12,241 nt of DNA from Phycisphaerales bacterium (GTDB lineage: Bacteria > Planctomycetota > Phycisphaerae > Phycisphaerales > SM1A02): contig JAGQOI010000046.1 in the NCBI GenBank assembly GCA_020427625.1, positions 1-12,241 on the forward strand. The letters run 5' to 3'. Within the stretch, counting starts at the first letter, position 1. Every line of letters starts with the position of its first letter. This document shows positions 1-7,200 of this stretch, in pieces. A program made the position numbers and the translations under genes. Below the pieces are notes generated by a model, which ran no database searches, was not told where the DNA came from, and saw only the letters and a list, made by a program, of their open reading frames with translations.

Positions 1-466
1 ACTCACTCACGCCCCAGTAGAGCACCTTGCCGTGCGCGATGAGGTCGTTCATCGCGCGGCAGGTCTCGACGAGCGGCGTCTCGTCGTCGTAGCGGTGACA
101 CTGGTAGAGATCGATGTAATCGGTGCCGAGGCGCTTGAGCGAGGCGTCGCACTGCTCGAAGATGTGCTTGCGGCTGAGGCCGCGGTCGTTGGCGCCGGGG
201 AACGGCCAGTCCTTGAGCGGCCAGTAGAGTTTCGTCGCGAGGACGATGGTGTCGCGACGGAACGGCGCCAGGGCCCGACCGACGACGACCTCGGTCGTCT
301 GGCCGCCGTAGGCGTTGGCGGTGTCGAAGAAGTTGATGCCCGTCTCGTAGGCCGCCCGATGCAGGGCGTCGGCGTGCGGCTGGTCGCTGTCGTTGAAGTT
401 GAGCCACGACCCGAACCCGATCTCCGAGAGTTTGATGCCCCACATGCCGAGTCGACGGTAGTTCAT
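1..466 (-). CDS. Aldo/keto reductase, Kv-beta/YghZ-like, N-terminal part (runs off left edge)
   Basis: This is an NADPH-dependent oxidoreductase of the aldo/keto reductase superfamily, presumably cytosolic; its substrate cannot be read from sequence. The 155 visible residues cover about the first half of the TIM barrel, and the rest lies beyond position 1. It opens MNYRRLGMWGIKLSEIGFGSW, as is typical for the superfamily. The catalytic tetrad is recognisable: Asp48 and Tyr53 in FFDTANAYGG, Lys79 in LATKLYWP, and His124 in YQCHRYDD. The stretch GLSRKHI (residues 97-103), and YWGVSE at the visible end, favour the potassium-channel-beta/YghZ branch. The start at 466-464 is the first Met fitting the family. 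A weak GGAG (481-478) lies 11 nt upstream. Upstream the frame stays open into the LTD gene with no stop, so a fusion cannot be excluded, although base composition argues for a separate gene. Family assignment is secure. Confidence 0.9.
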   Translation of the reverse strand, partial: MNYRRLGMWGIKLSEIGFGSWLNFNDSDQPHADALHRAAYETGINFFDTANAYGGQTTEVVVGRALAPFRRDTIVLATKLYWPLKDWPFPGANDRGLSRKHIFEQCDASLKRLGTDYIDLYQCHRYDDETPLVETCRAMNDLIAHGKVLYWGVSE

Positions 467-1519
467 GGCGTCCGGTGCTCCGTGCAGTCGATCAGGCGAT
501 GAGGCATCGACGACCCGCCGTGGCTCATCCGATGGTCTCGAATCCGAAGAAGACGGACCCGCTCGTCGCGCGAAATCGATTGTATCGTCGAATTGCCGGC
601 GCCTGTCCGGGTCGGCGGCCCGGTTCGGCGGCGTGTGGTCGGGCGGCCCAGCGCCGGCCGGCGGCGGTGCCCCGAAGAACACGATGTCGGTCAGCCCGGA
701 GACCACGCCGGGCGAGCCCACATCGGCACCGATGAACACGCCCGCCGCCCGCGACGTCGTGGCGCCGTGCTTGCCCGCCGCGGCGCGACGCCAGGACGCA
801 CCCGAGGCGGGATCCGCACCGCCCGCATCGATGAGTTCGAGGCTGAACCCGCTGCGACACGGCGGCCAGGACTCGCCGCACGCGAAGTTCACCTCGCACG
901 CAATGTCGTCGTGCTCGTCGCGCAGCCGCAGGATCTCGTTCGTCGCCGAGGGCGCATTCGACAGCCCGCCCCATCGAACCGGGATGATGTGCACCATCGC
1001 GACGCTTGCCGCAGATCGGGCGCCGCCGCCGGGCCGGCCATGATCGGCGCCTCGAGCGTCATCGTTCGGACGGCGCCCGTCCCGCACGCCCACCTCGGGA
1101 TCCCGCCCGGCGGCCGGATCTGCATCCCGATCTGCGGCCGGATCGGGCGGCGGTGGGGACGGCAGGATGGGCGCCAGAATGGGCGGCGGTGCGGCGCCGG
1201 TGGACGGCCAGGCCGCGCGGAACTCCTCGACCGTCACCGCGGCCTCGTTCACGAGGATCGCGACGGCGCCGGGATGGAGCACGACATCAAAGGGTCCCCA
1301 TTCGCTCGACGCCCGCGTGTCCTCGTCGTCGAGACGCCAGCCTCGCAGGTCGACGGGCGATGCACCGACGTTCGCGATCTCCACCCACTCCGATTCGCCG
1401 CGGCGCTCCGGTGAGAGGGGATCGAACATGATCTCGGTGATCAGGATGGTCGGAGACGATGTCGGCGGCGCGGATGTCGCGAACACCGACGCTACCATGA
1501 CGATGCTGAGCGCCAGCAT
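467..1519 (-). CDS. Exported lamin-tail-domain (LTD) protein, frame continuous with the downstream reductase
   Basis: The ORF starts at ATG 1519-1517. It gives 351 codons and then reads straight into the aldo/keto reductase Met without a stop. Residues 1-17 look like a signal peptide (hydrophobic LALSIVMVASVFA, plausible cleavage after Ala17), so export is expected. Residues 24-100 and about 173-265 match an LTD fold: ILITEIMFDP, EWVEIANVG, LRGWRLDDED, then GGLSNAPSATNEILRL, CEVNFA and GSPGVV near 269-274. Residues about 107-172 are a Pro/Ala/Asp/Gly-rich insertion that splits the domain. Cys208, Cys214 and Cys221 cluster in an otherwise Cys-poor protein. Coding-type codon use (high third-position GC) fades after about residue 307 (near position 598). 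The last 40 or so codons look intergenic, so the true C-terminus is uncertain. LTD proteins bind surfaces or polymers in some bacteria, but this protein's role is unknown. No strong ribosome binding site is visible. Confidence 0.65.
1110..1144. repeat. Degenerate 24-bp repeat inside the LTD gene
   Basis: The 11-mer GCGGCCGGATC occurs at 1110-1120 and again at 1134-1144, a 24-bp period. GATCTGC also recurs between them. On the minus strand this encodes an imperfect 8-residue repeat, DPAADRDA then DPAAGRDP (LTD residues 126-141). It lies in the low-complexity insertion that interrupts the domain. It looks like a small in-frame tandem duplication that helped build the linker. Confidence 0.5.
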
Positions 1520-1596
1520 GCAGGCCCGCGTTTCTCGTTCCCGTCGTGGCGGAAGAGTACCACGCCGCGCGATGGATGGTAGGGAAAAGTTCGGAA

Positions 1597-2277
1597 ATGA
1601 CGAAGAAGGGTGCCGAAGAGGTCTTCGATCCCCAGCGTCCGACCGCGGCGATGCTGCGATGGGCGTACGCGCGCGGCTGGTTTCCGATGGCGGACCCCGA
1701 GGCCGACGTGATCGACTGGTACGGGCCGGACCCGAGGGGGATCATCCCGCTCGACGACTTCCACGTCCCGCGCAACCTCGCGCGACTCCTCCGGCAGGGA
1801 CGCTTCGAGATCCGCAGTGACACGGCGTTCGAACAGGTGTTTCGGGCCTGTGCCGTGCCGCGGTCCGAGGAGAACGGCACGTGGATGTCGCCGCGCCTGG
1901 CCGCGGCGTACCTCGATCTGCACGGTTCGGGCGATGCGCATTCCGTCGAGGCCTGGTTGGACGGGCGCCTCGTCGGCGGGCTCTACGGCGTGCATCTCGG
2001 CGGCGCGTTCTTCGGAGAGTCGATGTTCTGCACTCCGGAGGCCGGCGGCTCCAACGCATCCAAGGTCTGTCTCGCCCACCTCGTCGGATGGCTGCGGCAC
2101 CGGGGGTTCGCCCTGCTCGACACCCAGTTCGCCAACGCACACCTCGACCAGTTCGGATGCGTCGAGATCCCGGCGCGCGTCTACGCCCGTCGGCTCGGCG
2201 CGGCGGTCGCGCGCCGGTGCGCCTGGCGGCCGTTCGATGCCGGTGCCGCGCTGTCGTCGCTCGGGACGCAGGCCTGA
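1597..2277 (+). CDS. aat: Leucyl/phenylalanyl-tRNA--protein transferase
   Basis: Aat transfers Leu or Phe from aminoacyl-tRNA to proteins with N-terminal Arg or Lys, marking them for ClpS/ClpAP degradation (bacterial N-end rule) in the cytoplasm. The 226 residues are close to the usual family length. Recognisable signatures are ARGWFPM (25-31), YGPDPRGIIPL (42-52), GTWMSPR (94-100), GLYGVHLGGAFFGESMF (128-144), ASK (154-156), LLDTQ (173-177, with the family's conserved Gln at 177) and HLDQFGCVEIPARVY (182-196). I chose ATG 1597 because the family begins just before this point and GGAAA/GGA lies a few bases upstream. The longer GTG start at 1546 would add 17 residues of no family character and leave only 26 bp to the divergent LTD start. 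The 77-bp gap must hold both divergent promoters, but I see no clear one. A hairpin follows the stop. Confidence 0.93.
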   Translation: MTKKGAEEVFDPQRPTAAMLRWAYARGWFPMADPEADVIDWYGPDPRGIIPLDDFHVPRNLARLLRQGRFEIRSDTAFEQVFRACAVPRSEENGTWMSPRLAAAYLDLHGSGDAHSVEAWLDGRLVGGLYGVHLGGAFFGESMFCTPEAGGSNASKVCLAHLVGWLRHRGFALLDTQFANAHLDQFGCVEIPARVYARRLGAAVARRCAWRPFDAGAALSSLGTQA

Positions 2278-2283
2278 GCGGGA

Positions 2284-2304
2284 CCACCCGTGCGGGCCGG
2301 GTGG
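2284..2304 (+). terminator. Hairpin after aat, possible terminator without a U-tract
   Basis: CCACCCG (2284-2290) and CGGGTGG (2298-2304) are perfect reverse complements around a 7-nt loop, 6 nt past the aat stop. No run of T follows, so it is not a classical intrinsic terminator. It may terminate weakly, stabilise the mRNA end, or be a chance GC-rich stem. Confidence 0.35.
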
Positions 2305-2383
2305 GAATCGGCCGGGAAGCCGCTACCATCCGCAACCTCATCACACCGCGGGTGGTCGTCATCCGCCAGGGACAGCGTGGATC

Positions 2384-3454
2384 ATGGAAATCGGAATCGT
2401 CGGACTGCCCGGGGTCGGGAAATCGAGCCTGTTCAAGGCCTTGACGGGCGTCGACACGCCGGTGGGCGGAGCGTTCAAGCCGGCGGTCGCCCTCGCGGCC
2501 ATTCCGGACCCGCGTCTGCACACCATCGCCGGGTTCATCCCGACGAAGAAGATCATCCCGGCGCAGATCCAGTTCGTCGACATTCCCGGCGTCGCGCCCG
2601 GCGGCGGCGGCGACGGGGCGAGCCGCCTGAACTCGTTCCTCGTGCACGTGCGCCAGGTCGACGCGATCTGTCACGTCATCCGGTGCTTCGAGGACGACAT
2701 TCACGGTCCCGCCCGGGCCGCGGCGGACGGCGAGACGATGGAGACCGAACTCATTCTCGCGGACATGCAGGTCGCCGAGTCGGCGATCGACAAGGCGACG
2801 CGCAACGCCCGGTCCGGCGACAAGGACGCGAAGCACCGGCTCGGTGTCCTCGAACGCTGTCTCGAGGCCGGCAACGACGGGCGCGCCATCCGATCGATCC
2901 CCGACTGGACCGAGGCCGACCAGGGCGTGCTCCGCGGATACGGCATGATCACGGCGAAGCCGGTGCTCTATGTCGCCAACGTCGGGGAGGACGGCCTGAC
3001 GGGTGAGGACCCGCAGGTGAAGGCCGTCATGGCCCATGCCGCGGCAAACCAGAGCGAAGCCGTCGTGCTCTGCGCCAAGCTCGAAGCCGAACTCTCGGAA
3101 CTCGAAGGCGACGACCAGAAGGAACTGCTCGAGGCAATGGGCCTGTCGGAGCCGGCCATCGGGCCGCTGGCGCGGGCGGCCAACGCGGTGCTCGGTCTGT
3201 CGACGTTCTACACGGCCGGGGACAAGGAAGTCCGGGCGTGGGTGATCCCGGTCGCGGCGACGGCACCGGAGGCGGCCGGCGCGATCCACTCGGACATCCA
3301 GCGTGGCTTCATCCGGGCCGAGTGTTATCACATCGACGATCTCGTCGCGCACAAGACCGAGAAGGCCATCCGCGACGCGGGCAAGCTCCGCAGCGAAGGC
3401 AAGCAGTACGTCATGCGCGACGGAGACGTCGTGCACTTCCGGTTCAACGTCTAA
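2384..3454 (+). CDS. ychF: YchF/OLA1-family translation-associated NTPase
   Basis: YchF is a ribosome-associated P-loop NTPase that in studied members prefers ATP over GTP and is linked to translation and stress control. This protein has 356 residues, against about 363 usually. The P-loop is GLPGVGKS (7-14), the G3 motif is DIPG (66-69), and the G4 position reads NVGE (199-202), the family's NxxE instead of the GTPase NKxD, consistent with ATP use. A helical domain follows (about 120-190). The C-terminal TGS domain (about 275-356) is very well conserved: FYTAGDKEVRAW, RGFIRAE, EGKQYVMRDGDVVHFRFNV. The switch regions are unusual. Around residues 27-40 the expected PFxTIxPN is replaced by GGAFKPAVALAAI, and switch II reads DIPGVAPGGGGDGAS in place of the usual Lys-containing DIAGLVKGAxxGEGLG. 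AGGGA about 11 nt upstream supports ATG 2384. The gene is likely monocistronic, 106 nt after aat. Confidence 0.93.
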   Translation: MEIGIVGLPGVGKSSLFKALTGVDTPVGGAFKPAVALAAIPDPRLHTIAGFIPTKKIIPAQIQFVDIPGVAPGGGGDGASRLNSFLVHVRQVDAICHVIRCFEDDIHGPARAAADGETMETELILADMQVAESAIDKATRNARSGDKDAKHRLGVLERCLEAGNDGRAIRSIPDWTEADQGVLRGYGMITAKPVLYVANVGEDGLTGEDPQVKAVMAHAAANQSEAVVLCAKLEAELSELEGDDQKELLEAMGLSEPAIGPLARAANAVLGLSTFYTAGDKEVRAWVIPVAATAPEAAGAIHSDIQRGFIRAECYHIDDLVAHKTEKAIRDAGKLRSEGKQYVMRDGDVVHFRFNV

Positions 3455-3468
3455 GCGACGGTCGTCGC
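3455..3468 (+). other. Hairpin abutting the ychF stop codon
   Basis: GCGAC-GGTC-GTCGC is a perfect 5-bp stem with a 4-nt loop, beginning at the first base after the TAA. The same geometry follows the sdaA stop (9397-9410) with an A-T pair changed to G-C. No U-tract follows. It could be an mRNA-end structure or a chance stem. The rest of the gap to 3586 contains no gene. Confidence 0.3.
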
Positions 3469-3571
3469 CGGGGAATGCCGACGCCCGGGTGGTCGGATCG
3501 ATCTACACTGACGGTGTTTCCAAGGGGTTCGCGCCATCTGACCGATAGTCCGGGGGTCATGGACGCGAATC

Positions 3572-3577
3572 GGGAGG
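3572..3577 (+). promoter_or_regulatory. Shine-Dalgarno sequence deciding the GTG start of mrdA
   Basis: GGGAGG lies 9 nt before GTG 3587. This favours the GTG over the in-frame ATG nine codons downstream (3614), which has no comparable site. Confidence 0.75.
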
Positions 3578-3586
3578 CCGCGCGGC

Positions 3587-5974
3587 GTGGATCCGAATCG
3601 ACTCATCCCCAGCATGTTCCACCGGCGTCTCACGCTGGTCGCGCTCGTCATGATCGCGATGATGTTCGTGCTGGCGGTCCGCCTGTTCGCGTTGACGGTC
3701 ATCGATGGCTCGGCCCGTCGGAGCCTGGCGGAGCTGCGTCTCGATCAGCGGACGTTCCTCCCGACGTATCGCGGGCGGATCCTGGATCGGGCGGGTCGTC
3801 ACCTGGCGGTGGACTCGGCGTGCTATGACATCGCCGTCGACTATCGGGTGATCAACGACGCCTGGCCGCGGGATCAGGCGTTTCGCGAGGCGCGGCGCGC
3901 GGCGGGCGAGGCCTGGCGCGACATGTCACGCGACGAGCGGGAGGACCTCGTGCGGACCTTCCTGCCGCCGTACGAGCAGGTCGTGCGTCGGCTGTGGTCG
4001 GAGATCCGCGAGGCGGGCGATCTGACGGAGGCGGAACTCACCGAGCGTCTCGAGGACATCCGCCGCCGCGTGGAGCGCATGGCGTCGGTCGTCTGGTCGG
4101 CGCAGCATCAGCGGGAACTCGCGAAGTACGGCGACGAGCAGCCGAGCGGCGAGCCGCTGCCGTTCAAGATGCGCCCGATCCGCGAGCAGCAGCAGACGCA
4201 CGTCATCCTCACCCGCGTGCCCAACGAGGTCGCGTATCGCTTTCGCGAACTCGCGCTCGAGTGGGACGGCCTCATCGAGGTCGTCGACTCGACGACCCGC
4301 GAGTACCGTTGGGCGACCCAGTACGTGCGCCTCGACCGATCGACCCTGCCGCAGCCCATCCGCGGGCAGGCGGACGATCCGCTCGAGCTCGAAGTGCGCG
4401 GCGTCGGCGATCACATCCTCGGCACGATGCGCGACCAGGTCTGGGAAAGCGACTTCGAACGACGACCCTTCCTCGATGACCGGACCGGAGAGATCGTCGA
4501 TCTCGGCGGATACCGGATCGGCGACAGCGTCGGCGAGCGCGGGCTCGAGGCGGTCTTCGAGGACACCCTGCGCGGCTCGCGCGGCGTCATGCGCCGCAAC
4601 CTCGAGACCAACATCGAGGAGCGCACGGCGCCCACGCCCGGGCGCGACATGAAGATCACCATCGACATCGCGCTCCAGGCGCGCGTGCAGGCGATCCTCG
4701 CGCCGGCGTTCGGGCTCACGCGCGTGCATCAGTACCAGGCGGGATGGGAGAACTCGGGCGAGCCGCGGGAGACGGGTCTGCCCATCGGAACGCCGCTGAA
4801 TGCCGCGGCGGTCGTGCTGGAGGTCGGCAGCGGCGACATCCTGGCGATGGTGTCGATGCCGACGATGGCCGACGGTGTGGCGCTGCCGGCGGTGGAGCGA
4901 GCGCAGTCCGCGTTCAGCGTGAATCGACCGGTCGAGGCGATCTATCCGCCGGGTTCGATTCTGAAGCCGATCGTGCTCGCCGCGGCGGTCATGCAGGGCG
5001 TGCATCGTTTGGACGACCGCATCGAGTGCACCGGGCACTACTACCCGGCGTTCAAGGATCGGGCCCGCTGCTGGATCTATCGGCCGCCGGGGTACTACAC
5101 GCACGGGATCGGCAGCCAGGTCGGCGGTCCGCTGGACGGCGTGCAGGCGTTGGCGCGATCGTGCAACATCTACTTTTACACGCTGGGCAACCGGCTCGGG
5201 CTCGAACGTCTGTCGAACTGGCTCGCGCGATTCGGTCTCGGGACGCCGTTCGGCATCGGACTCCAGTACGACACGACGGTGACGGGGGCGGACGGCGAGA
5301 CCCGAGCGATGACGATCGGGGAGTCGGGCGGGACGCTGCCGTCGGCGGAGGCGATCGACGCGCTGCGGCGATCCGGTCGGATCGACTTCGAGAGCACGAT
5401 CGCGGGCATCGGGCAGGGGGCGATCACCTGGACGCCGCTCCAGGCCGCCCATGCGTTCGCGATGCTCGCCCGTCGCGGTCGCTGGGTCGAGCCGCGTCTG
5501 ATCATCGGCGACGACCGGTACGGCGGTCGTCGTCCGGAGCGTGACCTGCCGATGTCTCGTGAGCTCGTCGACACGATCATGGACGGTCTGCACCGGTCGG
5601 TCACCGAGGACTACGGCACGGGTCATCACATCCGGTACGCGGATCGGCGGACGGAGCCGATTCTCAACGCGACGAACGTCACGGTGTGGGCGAAGACGGG
5701 CACGGCGCAGGCGCCGAACCTGCGTCTCGACGACGATGGCGACGGGACCGTCGATCGGATCATCGAGCACATGACGCACGCGTGGTTCGTCGGCCTGGTC
5801 GGCGCGGGCGACAAGGCGGTCGCGGCGCCGGAGTATGCGGTCGTGGTCCTCGTCGAGTACGGCGGCTCGGGCGGCCGCACGTCGGGTCCCATCGCCAACC
5901 AGATCATCCGGGCGCTCCAGGACGAGGGCTATCTCGCGCCCGGACTCGACGCGCCGGGAACCGGCGGGCCGTGA
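3587..5974 (+). CDS. mrdA: Peptidoglycan DD-transpeptidase PBP2 (class B penicillin-binding protein)
   Basis: This class B PBP cross-links peptidoglycan during elongation, working with RodA, and is anchored in the inner membrane with its bulk outside. At 795 residues it is longer than typical PBP2 (about 630). One membrane helix spans about 14-38. The dimerisation/pedestal domain starts RGRILDRAGRHLA (62-74) and carries a charged helical insertion at about 88-200. The transpeptidase domain begins near 355. Its active-site motifs are SILK (Ser457, Lys460) in YPPGSILKP, SCN (525-527) and KTGT (703-706). Two oddities stand out. Cys481, Cys495, His506 and Cys526 resemble a metal site, and DDDGDGTVD (715-723) sits just after KTG. 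The GTG start is set by a strong Shine-Dalgarno. The stop overlaps the rodA start by 4 nt (GTGA), implying coupled translation. Upstream is ychF, not mreBCD. FtsI was considered, but the YPPGS context and RodA partner favour PBP2. Confidence 0.92.
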   Translation: MDPNRLIPSMFHRRLTLVALVMIAMMFVLAVRLFALTVIDGSARRSLAELRLDQRTFLPTYRGRILDRAGRHLAVDSACYDIAVDYRVINDAWPRDQAFREARRAAGEAWRDMSRDEREDLVRTFLPPYEQVVRRLWSEIREAGDLTEAELTERLEDIRRRVERMASVVWSAQHQRELAKYGDEQPSGEPLPFKMRPIREQQQTHVILTRVPNEVAYRFRELALEWDGLIEVVDSTTREYRWATQYVRLDRSTLPQPIRGQADDPLELEVRGVGDHILGTMRDQVWESDFERRPFLDDRTGEIVDLGGYRIGDSVGERGLEAVFEDTLRGSRGVMRRNLETNIEERTAPTPGRDMKITIDIALQARVQAILAPAFGLTRVHQYQAGWENSGEPRETGLPIGTPLNAAAVVLEVGSGDILAMVSMPTMADGVALPAVERAQSAFSVNRPVEAIYPPGSILKPIVLAAAVMQGVHRLDDRIECTGHYYPAFKDRARCWIYRPPGYYTHGIGSQVGGPLDGVQALARSCNIYFYTLGNRLGLERLSNWLARFGLGTPFGIGLQYDTTVTGADGETRAMTIGESGGTLPSAEAIDALRRSGRIDFESTIAGIGQGAITWTPLQAAHAFAMLARRGRWVEPRLIIGDDRYGGRRPERDLPMSRELVDTIMDGLHRSVTEDYGTGHHIRYADRRTEPILNATNVTVWAKTGTAQAPNLRLDDDGDGTVDRIIEHMTHAWFVGLVGAGDKAVAAPEYAVVVLVEYGGSGGRTSGPIANQIIRALQDEGYLAPGLDAPGTGGP

Positions 5975-7200
5975 GCGTCTCCGCGACCGAGCCCGGCGTC
6001 GCGTCCCGCGGGTACACCGCCAAGTCGCTGCACGAGGATGCCCGGTCGCTGCACCAGTCGCGGGTCGCCTGGTGGACGATCGGATGGGTCTGCGTCGCAT
6101 CGGCGCTCGCGCTGAGCATCATCGGCGTGATGGCGATCGACACGACGCGTCCCGACCTCGCGATGAAGCATCTCGTCCACCTCGGCTTCGGCGTGTGCGT
6201 CGCGGTCGCGGTCGCGGTGCCGCACTACCGTTGGGCCCGTCGGATGGCCTATCCGCTGCTCGGCATCTCGATCCTGCTGCTCGTGTTCATCCTGCTGCCG
6301 GGCGTGCCGGAGGCGATCGTCCGCCCGCGCAACGGCGCCCGACGGTGGATCTCGCTCGTCGTCACCGATTTCCAGCCGTCGGAGCTGGCGAAGTTCGCGT
6401 ACGTCGCGGCCCTGGCGAGCTACCTCCGCATGCGCAGCAACTACCGGACGCTGACGGGTCTGCTGCGCCCGCTCGCGCTGACGTTCCTGCCCATGGGCCT
6501 CGTGCTCATCGAGCCGGACCTCGGCACGGCACTGCTGTTCCTGCCGACGCTGTTCGCGATGCTCATCGCGGCAGGCGCGAAGATCAAGCACATGCTGCTC
6601 GTCGTCGTGCTCGGTCTGAGCCTCGCGCCGATGATGTATCCGCTGCTCAAGCCGCACGAGAAGGACCGCATCATGGCGATGGTCGCCCAGCTCAAGGGCG
6701 ACGACCGGTACCGGGACGACATCGGCTTCCAGGCCGAGCGGGCGATGGTCCTCGTCGGCGCGGGCGGACTGTTCGGGGCGCATCCGAAGGAGCATGCCGC
6801 GGCTCTCATCGAGTTCAACCGGCTGCCCGAAGAGCACAACGACATGATCTTCGCGGTGGTCTGCTGCCGATGGGGACTGATGGGCGGGCTGGTCGTGTTC
6901 GGGCTCATGCTGTCGTTGTGCGTGTCGGGGATCATCGTCGCGGGCCTGTCGCGGGATCCGTTCGGACGCCTCGTCGCGGTGGGACTGGTCGCGATCCTGT
7001 TCGCCCAGACGACGATCAACGCGGGCATGACGATCGGGCTGCTGCCGATCACCGGGATGACGCTGCCGTTCGTGAGCCAGGGGGGGACGAGCCTGGTCAT
7101 CGCGTGGGTGATGGTCGGGTTCATCGTGAACATTGCGCTCCGCCGGGCACGGTACCTCGTCCGTCACTCGTTCGAGTTCGATACGATGTCGTCCGAATGA
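5971..7200 (+). CDS. rodA: RodA, SEDS-family peptidoglycan glycosyltransferase
   Basis: RodA polymerises lipid II into glycan strands in the elongasome, partnered with PBP2. The 409-residue protein has about ten hydrophobic membrane segments; examples are about 32-55, 68-84, 94-111, 184-202 and 372-390. SEDS signatures are NGARRWISL (121-129), FQPSELAKF (134-142), EPDLGTALL (181-189), GAGGLFG (263-269), NRLPEEHNDMIFAV (283-296, with the putative catalytic Asp at 291) and LPITGMTLPFVSQGG (358-372, where PFVSYGG is usual). The N-terminal tail of about 30 polar residues is longer than in E. coli RodA. GTG 5971 overlaps the mrdA stop. No strong ribosome binding site is seen, so translational coupling is likely. 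FtsW is the paralogous alternative, but the PBP2 neighbour favours RodA. The end overlaps rsmG by ATGA. Confidence 0.93.
   Translation: MSVSATEPGVASRGYTAKSLHEDARSLHQSRVAWWTIGWVCVASALALSIIGVMAIDTTRPDLAMKHLVHLGFGVCVAVAVAVPHYRWARRMAYPLLGISILLLVFILLPGVPEAIVRPRNGARRWISLVVTDFQPSELAKFAYVAALASYLRMRSNYRTLTGLLRPLALTFLPMGLVLIEPDLGTALLFLPTLFAMLIAAGAKIKHMLLVVVLGLSLAPMMYPLLKPHEKDRIMAMVAQLKGDDRYRDDIGFQAERAMVLVGAGGLFGAHPKEHAAALIEFNRLPEEHNDMIFAVVCCRWGLMGGLVVFGLMLSLCVSGIIVAGLSRDPFGRLVAVGLVAILFAQTTINAGMTIGLLPITGMTLPFVSQGGTSLVIAWVMVGFIVNIALRRARYLVRHSFEFDTMSSE

Noticed and set aside
1546..1596. GTG 1546 as the start of aat
   Set aside because: The added 17 residues do not resemble the family, and the start would crowd the divergent LTD gene; ATG 1597 fits better.
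465..1820. Plus-strand ORFs at 465-1043, 593-1414 and 1167-1820
   Set aside because: They are Arg/Pro/Ala-rich reverse readings of the LTD gene and of the start of aat.
1742..3436. A 564-codon antisense ORF spanning aat and ychF
   Set aside because: It crosses two well-recognised plus-strand genes and has no recognisable domain.
2324..3549. -10-like hexamers TACCAT (2324), TACACT (3504) and GATAGT (3544)
   Set aside because: None has a convincing -35 element at 16-18 nt; each may be a promoter, but single hexamers are too weak to annotate.
3926..6100. A 724-codon antisense ORF opposite mrdA
   Set aside because: Arg-rich shadow of a gene with clear PBP2 motifs on the other strand; no family signature. 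Long antisense frames are expected at this GC content.
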